From Kastovskya adunca ATA6-11-RM4 (lineage in GTDB: Bacteria > Cyanobacteriota > Cyanobacteriia > Cyanobacteriales > Coleofasciculaceae): DNA of 64,000 nucleotides. The stretch lies in the NCBI GenBank assembly GCA_019359445.1, contig JAHHHJ010000025.1:1-64000 (forward strand), in the 5' to 3' direction. The notes under the pieces were generated by a model. That model made no database searches. It was not told the DNA's origin and was given only the letters and a program-made list of their open reading frames with translations. This document shows, one piece after another, positions 57,726-64,000 of the stretch (its first letter is position 1; every line of letters starts with the position of its first letter). The translations under genes were made by a program, and so were the position numbers.

Positions 57726-59696
57726 TTAGGAAGGCGGGGATTGTTCGGTTGTTCCGGTAGGCGTTGTGGTGGAGGGAGGAGCCATCGGCTTCTTCATGGA
57801 TATCAGTGCTTGTGGTGTTTCCGGTATGGTTGGGGATGTTTTACTTGCGGGTGGTTCTGGGTTGAGGGTGCTAGCGATCGCGTCTGTAGGAATTGTGCCG
57901 TTGCTGCGAACTAGCTGACTAACCTGACCGATCAAAGAGCCGAGCTTTCCGTCCTCCAGGAAGGTGTTGATCATCGATAAGCCACTGGTGGAAAGCAGCA
58001 TTTTGTTAATATCACCGATACCATTGCCATTGCCATTGCCATTACTGCCATTGCCACCGGGGAAGGCGTAAATCCGTGCATCCCCCAGCACTCCCGGCTG
58101 AGGAGCCAAGGCTTTGACAATTTCTGGTAGTTTATCTGCCAACTCTGGCCAAATGGTGGTAATAATCTTGGCACTCAGTTTTGAGTCGCTGAGGGCGTTT
58201 TCTGTTTCAACTAATGCCCGTTGACCTTGCGCTTCGGCTAAGGCTTTGTCTCGGTTGGCTTCTGCTAGGGTACGAATCGCTTCGGCTTCCAGTTCGGCGG
58301 CTTGCTGGGCAATTTCCGCTTGACGCTTGCGGCGGAAGACATCAATTTCCACAACGTTGCGATCGCTGATACTCCGTTCTTGTGCCTCTTGTTCCGCCGC
58401 AATCAGAGAAAGACGTTTTCCCCGTTCGGCTTCCTCAATCCTAGTGGCGGTGGTGACAGAAGCCTCGGCTTTGGCTTTTGCGGCATCAGCCAGGAAGCTA
58501 TCGCGTTTTTTGTTAGCAACAGCGATCGCCATGTCTTCTTGTGCCAGTCGTGCCAGTCGTTCCGAATCTGCTATCTGCACTTGCGCTTGTAGCTTACCCG
58601 TATCTACCTTTTGCTGACGCACAATTTCGGCGATTTCTGCTTCTTGTTTCTGTAACGCCTGGGTTACTTTCAGCGTTTTATTGCGTTCTTCCAGATCAAT
58701 ATCCGCTTCAATTTGACTTTGTTGAATTGCCAGTTTTCTGCGAATTTCTTCTTCTTCAACGGACTTTTCCTGCAAAATCTTTGTCCGCCGAATTGTTGCT
58801 GCCTCTGTGTCTTTTGCTGCTTGAATTTCTCGCTCTCTTTGAGCCGTCAGGGCTTCAATTTCTAGTTGTTGAGCAAGTCTGGCACTTTCTGTTTCTTGGG
58901 CGATTCGCAAAGATTGCTTTTGAGCATCCAGTTCTTTTTGCTCAATCGTCACTTGCGTACTCAGTTCAACTTCTCTTTTTTGCTGAATCGAGCGTTGAAT
59001 GGTTTCAGTTCTCAAGCGCACGCCTTGAGCATCAAAAAAGTTATTGGTATCGTAAGTATCGCTTTCTTCAATTTCAGATATCGCGATATTGTTAAGGGTT
59101 AAACCAACTTTCTTCAAGTCTTGCTGAATCAAGTTCAAAACTTCATCGGCAAACCCCAGTTTATCGGAGTCAATTTCCGCTAGACTCTTTTTCTTTGCCG
59201 CTGCCCGAATGGCATCATCTGCCCGTTTTTCCAGAGCTTCTTTAATGTCTTCGCTAGAAATTTTCCCTTGACGAGAAAGTCTTGCTGCTGCGGTCAACAC
59301 ATCTTGTTCATCGGGACTAATGCAGACATAAAAGGTTACCCGCATATTGGCGCGGAGGTAATCTTGAGTGCGAACCGCTAGTTTTCCGGTGCGTTCTACG
59401 TCAATCGAGAGTTCTCGTAAAGGAACGCGAGTCAGTTCATGAAATCCCGGCAGGACAATGCAGCCCCCGTAGAGAATGACTTTTTTCTCTTTAACAAAAA
59501 TGCCGCCTGTTCTGACAAAGGCTTCGTTATTTGGCGTAATTGTATAAACTCTTGTGTACGCCAAGATACTTAATATCAACAAGACAACTAGTGCCCCAAT
59601 TACACCAGGGAAAAAGAGAATACCGGGGCTAATCTGAGCGAGAGATACCTGTGTGGGTACAGATTGAATCGTTGAAGAATTAGTGGTTTGTGACAT
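57726..59696 (-). CDS. Flotillin (YqiK-type SPFH protein)
   Basis: 656 aa. A single membrane helix at about 25-48 (GILFFPGVIGALVVLLILSI) is followed by the SPFH/PHB domain (about 50-230; LPGFHELTRVPLRELSIDVE). A long Glu/Ala-rich coiled coil of flotillin type comes next (about 240-510). The C-terminus has a Gly/Asn run (GGNGSNGNGNGNG) and a Pro/Thr/Ser-rich tail. Flotillins form large membrane scaffolds. The NfeD-like gene just upstream on the same strand matches the yqiJ-yqiK pair of other bacteria. No specific client is known. Confidence 0.9.
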   Translation of the reverse strand: MSQTTNSSTIQSVPTQVSLAQISPGILFFPGVIGALVVLLILSILAYTRVYTITPNNEAFVRTGGIFVKEKKVILYGGCIVLPGFHELTRVPLRELSIDVERTGKLAVRTQDYLRANMRVTFYVCISPDEQDVLTAAARLSRQGKISSEDIKEALEKRADDAIRAAAKKKSLAEIDSDKLGFADEVLNLIQQDLKKVGLTLNNIAISEIEESDTYDTNNFFDAQGVRLRTETIQRSIQQKREVELSTQVTIEQKELDAQKQSLRIAQETESARLAQQLEIEALTAQREREIQAAKDTEAATIRRTKILQEKSVEEEEIRRKLAIQQSQIEADIDLEERNKTLKVTQALQKQEAEIAEIVRQQKVDTGKLQAQVQIADSERLARLAQEDMAIAVANKKRDSFLADAAKAKAEASVTTATRIEEAERGKRLSLIAAEQEAQERSISDRNVVEIDVFRRKRQAEIAQQAAELEAEAIRTLAEANRDKALAEAQGQRALVETENALSDSKLSAKIITTIWPELADKLPEIVKALAPQPGVLGDARIYAFPGGNGSNGNGNGNGIGDINKMLLSTSGLSMINTFLEDGKLGSLIGQVSQLVRSNGTIPTDAIASTLNPEPPASKTSPTIPETPQALISMKKPMAPPSTTTPTGTTEQSPPS

Positions 59697-59846
59697 GGTA
59701 TGACCAGGATATAAATTACATAAACACGGCTCAGGTCTTTTGCCAATTTTTCCTTAATCCGGCGTTGAGTTAGGTCAAGCAACGGCTAACCCACGCTTGG
59801 GGATTAAAGACTAGGGAATGTATTGTTCAAAGAGTTGAGAAAGTAA

Positions 59847-60566
59847 CTAACTGAAATCTTTAGTTCGAGAAGGATTGGATAACCACTTCGCTTCATCGGA
59901 ACTTTCTTTGGCAATGACGAGATAACTGTGAGGTTGTCGATCGATCACCAAGACTTGAGTTCCCCGTCCAGGAATCACGCTTGCCCAATCGGGTAATGTG
60001 GCATGAATTGTGACAAGATTACGGGCAGGATCAAGGACATCAACTTGACCGATTTTGCCTTGATTTTCTAGGGGAATTGAGACGGAACCAACAGTACCGT
60101 GGCAGCCAATTAGGCGATCGCCACTGGCATCTTCTCCAAAAGATGCAAAAATTTTCCCTAGTGGTCGGGCAATCAGGCTACCGATAAATAAGCTAATAAA
60201 GACAGATAAGACAGAAATTGCGACCGCTAGCAAACCCCTGGGAAAGTTACCTGTGAAGCTACTGAAGGCGACATTCAACATCCAGCCAATCACTCCTATG
60301 AGGCTAAAGTCAGTCGCTAGCAACAAAATTAGGGGGGCTTTCCCGATCCCCAACCACCCCAGAATCTGCCCAATACTGAAGTCGGCATCGGTGTCTGTAT
60401 CTACCTCAAAAAAGTTGTCGCCAATGTCGGCATCCACATCAACATCAGCATCAACATCTAGGTCTAAATCGTCGTCTCCCCCACCGGAAACAATCACTAA
60501 CAAAAACAGTAGGACTCCCATCCCCAGGAAAATCCAATAGGGTAAGTTGGCGAGGTCAAACAGCAT
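59847..60566 (-). CDS. YqiJ/NfeD-like membrane protein with OB-fold
   Basis: 239 aa from ATG 60566 (MLFDLANLPYWIFLGMGVLL); 20 further codons are open but give a poor N-terminus. One helix at about 8-26 is followed by a striking Asp-rich repeat (GGGDDDLDLDVDADVDVDAD, about 28-60). More helices follow at about 75-90 and 115-145, with a C-terminal OB-fold (HGTVGSVSIPLENQGKIGQV to the end) typical of NfeD partners. It sits 150 bp upstream of the flotillin gene and probably works with it in the membrane. The acidic run could bind cations; this is inference. Confidence 0.82.
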   Translation of the reverse strand: MLFDLANLPYWIFLGMGVLLFLLVIVSGGGDDDLDLDVDADVDVDADIGDNFFEVDTDTDADFSIGQILGWLGIGKAPLILLLATDFSLIGVIGWMLNVAFSSFTGNFPRGLLAVAISVLSVFISLFIGSLIARPLGKIFASFGEDASGDRLIGCHGTVGSVSIPLENQGKIGQVDVLDPARNLVTIHATLPDWASVIPGRGTQVLVIDRQPHSYLVIAKESSDEAKWLSNPSRTKDFS

Positions 60567-61016
60567 GGGTAGATGCGATCGCGAGATCGTCCCGTTGTGA
60601 TTTGTTGTTAAACCACAACCGTCCAACTACTGATTTCTGAAAAGTCGGGAAATTAGAGCAGAGTTTGAGTTCTTACTGGGTCAGTCACCACTTCTCATAA
60701 TTAATTTCATCCCGCCCACCCATCGCCAAGGGTATATATAGCCGTTGCAGTATAGGTGAGAACAGTCTTAATTCCCCAAAGCCAGCATACTGGTTGCATC
60801 TTCAGCTCACCGACTCAGCACTTTGCTGTACCCCTGACTCTTCCTACTTCCCTTTATCTCCCTATAGATCTAACTAAAAGCTCATGTATCTATCCAAATC
60901 GACAGAGGTATAATGTCCGAGTCAGTAATAATTTGTAACAATACGTAACTGTTTTCTAATCACTACATTCAACTACCCCGCCCTGAAGAGGGACGAGGTT
61001 TCTTGGAGAAACTCTG
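60567..61016. other. Intergenic region, 450 bp
   Basis: It lies between the leftward NfeD-like gene and a rightward small gene, so two promoters are expected. A short GACTCAGCAC tract (near 60812) recalls the repeat family seen elsewhere. No RNA gene is recognised. Confidence 0.4.
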
Positions 61017-61259
61017 ATGAAATCGGCTAGCAATTACGCCGCTCCCCTACCTCTAACTGATCGCGATCGCCAAGCTCTCAACTCAATGTTTGCGGAGCTA
61101 GAGGTTGAGGTGACGTCTCAAATTGAGGCAATAGCTGAGTTTTCAGTTATGCCTCTAGAACCCTGGGAAGAAGACGGTTGGGTCGTTTGCAGTTCTTTTA
61201 AAGCATCGACTACCTCTAACGCCATATTGAGTCCGCAGGCGCTACCTCAACTGAGTTGA
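61017..61259 (+). CDS. Hypothetical small protein
   Basis: 80 aa. Soluble, acidic in the middle (FAELEVEVTSQIEAIAEF), with VMPLEPWEEDGWVVCSSFKA in the second half. TTGGAGAAA lies just before the ATG, supporting translation. I do not recognise the family. It precedes mutS2 on the same strand by 152 bp. Confidence 0.6.
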   Translation: MKSASNYAAPLPLTDRDRQALNSMFAELEVEVTSQIEAIAEFSVMPLEPWEEDGWVVCSSFKASTTSNAILSPQALPQLS

Positions 61260-61411
61260 GGAATACATAACATTAGGGATAAGGCGATCGCTAGGCGACA
61301 TCACAGGAGGTCAGGACTGGGGTTTGTCTACATGACTGGCAGCCTTCGGTTATTCCTACTCCCTTCATTAAGGAAACTACCTGATAATAAGATCAGGGTA
61401 AGCTTTGATGT

Positions 61412-63898
61412 TTGAACTTGATTCAATCTGAGACTTTAGAACTACTGGAATGGTCGCGCCTGCGGACTCATTTGGCGACATTTGCCGCTACGAAGTTGGG
61501 AGCCGTTGCGGCTCGTAATCTCTATCCATCTAAAACCCAAGAGGCAACTCTGCAACTCTTGGCACAGACTAAAGAAGTATACGAACTGGAACTTAAGCTG
61601 ATATCTGGGTTGCCTTTTGAGGGTATTCAGGATATTGGGGAGTCTTTGGAGCGTGCAGAACTTCAGGGACTACTTTCAGGAGACGAACTCTTAAGCATAG
61701 CGACAACGCTTTTTGGTGTCCGGCGACTGCGGCGGATGATTGACGATCAAGAAGATGTCCCGGTACTTACCGAGCTAGTCGCTGATGTCCGCACTTATCC
61801 CGAACTAGAGCAGGAAATTCACCGCTGCATTGATGAGCGGGGTGAAGTAGCAGACCGGGCGAGTGCGAAGTTAGGGGAAATTCGGATGCAGGTAAAGTCC
61901 ACCCGTGATCGCATCCACCAAATTCTTCAGGGAATTTTGCAGCGCCAAGCAAATGCCGTGCAGCAGCAAGTGATTACGCAACGAGGCGATCGCTTCGTGA
62001 TTCCCGTTAAGGCACCGCAAAAAGATGCGATTCGTGGTATTGTCCACGACTCCTCCAGCACGGGAGCGACCCTTTATATTGAGCCGAATGCGATCGTCGG
62101 CTTAGGCAATCAACTACGTCAACAACGGCGACAAGAACAAGTAGAAGAAGAAGCCATCCTCCGTGCCCTTACCGAGCAAGTGGCAGCAGTCAAGCCGGAT
62201 TTGGAGGAATTACTTGCCATTGCCACAACGCTAGATTTAGCGACAGCTAGGGCACGTTATAGCCTATGGTTAGAAGCCAATCCTCCCCGATTTATTGACC
62301 GCGATGCTGGGGAAACTATTACCCTGCGTCAACTGCGTCACCCTCTTTTGGTATGGCAGCAGCAGCACGAACAAGGCACTCCTGTCGTCCCTATTGACGT
62401 GCAGATCCAGCCCCAAACTCGCGTTGTAGCGATTACCGGGCCGAATACTGGGGGGAAGACAGTCACCCTGAAGACCCTGGGACTAGCCGCCCTGATGGCG
62501 AAGGTGGGGTTATTTATCCCCGCACGAGAGCCAGTGGAGTTGCCCTGGTTTGAGGAGGTTTTGGCGGATATTGGGGATGAACAGTCGCTAGAGCAGAGCT
62601 TATCGACGTTTTCTGGTCATATACGCCGCATTAGTCGTATTCTTAATGTTATTAGTCCCCAGAAGGCCGCAGATACCTCCGACGCTATTTCTCAAGAATT
62701 TAGCGAAGACGTAGCAGTACACTCTCCAAAAAACTCAGGACTCAGCACTCAGCACTCAGCACTTGTCCTACTTGATGAGGTGGGAGCAGGAACTGATCCA
62801 GCAGAAGGAAGTGCGTTGGCGATCGCGCTCTTAGGACACTTGGCAGACACGGCGCAACTAACGGTTGCTAGTACTCACTACGGCGAACTTAAAGCCCTGA
62901 AATACGAAGACGAGCGCTTTGAGAATGCCTCGGTGGAGTTTGATGATGTTAGCCTCTCACCGACTTACCGCTTGCTTTGGGGAATTCCCGGACGCTCGAA
63001 TGCCTTAACCATTGCCCGACGACTGGGTTTGAACTCAGAGGTTGTGGAGCAGGCTCAACAGCGTTTAGGAGGAGCTTCCGAAGATGTCAACCAAGCGATC
63101 GCTGGATTGGAGCGAGAGCGGAAGCGGCAAGAAACCAAAGCCCAAGAAGCCAGTCAACTGCTGCAACAAACCGAGCGTTTGCATCGGGAGGTATCAGAAA
63201 AAGCCTCTAATTTGCAGGCGCGGGAGCAAGAGTTGAAGCTGTCTCAGGAACGGGCAGTACAAGAAGCGATCGCCGCCGCGAGAGCAGAAATCGCTAAGGT
63301 GATTCGCCAGCTTCAGCAAGGGCCACTCTTGGCACAAAATGCCCAACGAGCGACTGACGCGATTAATGAGATTGCCGAGCATCAACGGCGGACGGCGAAA
63401 ACTCCCAAACCAAAACCCGGCTTTAGACCGAAAGTAGGCGATCGCGTGCGAATTCCTCGCTTAGGTCAAACCGCAGAAGTCTTGAGCGACCCCGATGAAG
63501 ACGGCAAGCTCACGGTGCGCTTCGGCATCATGAAAATGCCTGTAACGCTAGCGGATATCGAATCCTTGGACGGTCAAAAAGCCGATATCCCTGTAAAACA
63601 ACCCAAACCTGCCCCGGCAACTGCCGCGCCATCTCCCCCTCCCGCCCCAGCTATACGCACCTCTAACAACACCATTGATATCCGAGGTAAGCGCGTTGCT
63701 GACGCTGAGTTTGATCTAGAACAAGCCATTTCCCAAGCAACAGCATCAGGCGTCCTGTGGATTATTCACGGTAAAGGTACCGGAAAGCTCCGCGAGGGTG
63801 TCCATGAATTCCTCTCCCGGCATCCCCTGATTGACCGCTTCGAGCTAGCCGAGCAAAAAGAAGGCGGCACAGGTGTCACAATTGCTTACATTAAGTAA
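61412..63898 (+). CDS. mutS2: Endonuclease MutS2
   Basis: 828 aa from TTG 61412 (MNLIQSETLELLEWSRLRTH); an ATG 4 bp upstream is in another frame and stops after seven codons. The ATPase domain has Walker A Gly343-Thr350 (GPNTGGKT) and LLDEVGAGTDPAEGSALAIA. A coiled coil (about 545-620), KOW-like segment and C-terminal Smr domain (from about 754; IDIRGKRVADAEF, HGKGTGKLREGV) follow. MutS2 acts on recombination intermediates or on stalled, collided ribosomes, depending on species. Residues about 411-450 are a non-conserved insertion partly made by a short tandem repeat. Confidence 0.94.
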   Translation: MNLIQSETLELLEWSRLRTHLATFAATKLGAVAARNLYPSKTQEATLQLLAQTKEVYELELKLISGLPFEGIQDIGESLERAELQGLLSGDELLSIATTLFGVRRLRRMIDDQEDVPVLTELVADVRTYPELEQEIHRCIDERGEVADRASAKLGEIRMQVKSTRDRIHQILQGILQRQANAVQQQVITQRGDRFVIPVKAPQKDAIRGIVHDSSSTGATLYIEPNAIVGLGNQLRQQRRQEQVEEEAILRALTEQVAAVKPDLEELLAIATTLDLATARARYSLWLEANPPRFIDRDAGETITLRQLRHPLLVWQQQHEQGTPVVPIDVQIQPQTRVVAITGPNTGGKTVTLKTLGLAALMAKVGLFIPAREPVELPWFEEVLADIGDEQSLEQSLSTFSGHIRRISRILNVISPQKAADTSDAISQEFSEDVAVHSPKNSGLSTQHSALVLLDEVGAGTDPAEGSALAIALLGHLADTAQLTVASTHYGELKALKYEDERFENASVEFDDVSLSPTYRLLWGIPGRSNALTIARRLGLNSEVVEQAQQRLGGASEDVNQAIAGLERERKRQETKAQEASQLLQQTERLHREVSEKASNLQAREQELKLSQERAVQEAIAAARAEIAKVIRQLQQGPLLAQNAQRATDAINEIAEHQRRTAKTPKPKPGFRPKVGDRVRIPRLGQTAEVLSDPDEDGKLTVRFGIMKMPVTLADIESLDGQKADIPVKQPKPAPATAAPSPPPAPAIRTSNNTIDIRGKRVADAEFDLEQAISQATASGVLWIIHGKGTGKLREGVHEFLSRHPLIDRFELAEQKEGGTGVTIAYIK
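62733..62763 (+). repeat. ACTCAGC tandem repeat inside mutS2
   Basis: About four copies of an (A)CTCAGCA-type unit encode SGLSTQHSAL just ahead of the Walker B segment VLLDEVGAG of MutS2. Similar tracts lie in intergenic regions at 33483, 54172 and 60812. Confidence 0.75.
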
Positions 63899-64000
63899 AG
63901 TTCTGAGTTTTGAATTCTGAGTTATAAATACTGTCAATTGAAAACTTTTGACTATAGATGAGGAATTTCAACAAACAACGGATAACTGACTGCTGACAAA

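Noticed and set aside
58541-59095. 184-codon plus-strand frame opposite the flotillin gene
   Set aside because: It mirrors the Glu/Ala/Gln-rich coiled coil and has no independent support.

Overview
The window reads as chromosomal DNA of a filamentous-type cyanobacterium. Evidence: a dense scatter of GCGATCGC (HIP1) octamers, the petC-petA pair for the cytochrome b6f complex, heme oxygenase for bilin synthesis, an SLH-domain porin, GuaB3, DUF3067, a group 2 sigma factor, and the small RNA Yfr1 between guaB3 and trxA, which is its known place in cyanobacteria. The genus cannot be fixed from the sequence alone.

Layout. 1-2,020: end of an rRNA operon (5S plus terminator), then two decayed transposase genes. 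2,090-6,830: a secreted TPR protein, a papain-like cysteine protease and a broken IPT/TIG-domain gene. 7,635-13,241: a four-gene nitrate-type ABC transporter (nrtABCD) without nirA or narB. 14,161-16,240: an overlapping histidine kinase/response regulator pair. 16,241-16,480: two copies of an 11-bp-phased TCAT repeat that look like binding sites for that regulator. 16,623-23,690: a compact cluster of three glycosyltransferases, an ABC exporter and an APH-fold kinase, followed by an SLH porin. 25,660-27,470: a collapsed type I restriction subunit gene and two Uma2-type genes. 27,720-34,480: a small membrane protein, a group 2 sigma factor, a histidine phosphatase with glucokinase, a relic CRISPR unit, a UbiH-like hydroxylase and a YebC-family protein. 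34,726-45,754: mostly housekeeping (sugar-binding lipoprotein, mtnA, dxs, glcD, Uma2, miaA, gyrB, heme oxygenase). 45,948-64,000: a Mo-nitro_C domain protein, petA/petC, DUF3067, csaA, tatC, slt, pepA, a LOG-family protein, trxA, Yfr1, guaB3, a flotillin/NfeD-like pair and mutS2.

The best candidate for an undescribed system is 14,161-23,690. A two-component pair is followed immediately by duplicated OmpR-type direct repeats and then a glycosyltransferase/exporter/kinase operon, which suggests regulated synthesis and export of an unknown glycoconjugate. A second theme is invasion of reading frames by G/C-run palindromic repeats. They end one glycosyltransferase gene, lie in frame inside the APH-fold kinase and the porin, and a related short tandem repeat sits inside mutS2. 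Decayed elements (transposases, restriction gene, nuclease fragment, CRISPR relic, IPT gene) show repeated gain and loss of accessory DNA between stable core genes.

All assignments come from reading the sequence and from memory of protein families; no database search was run.
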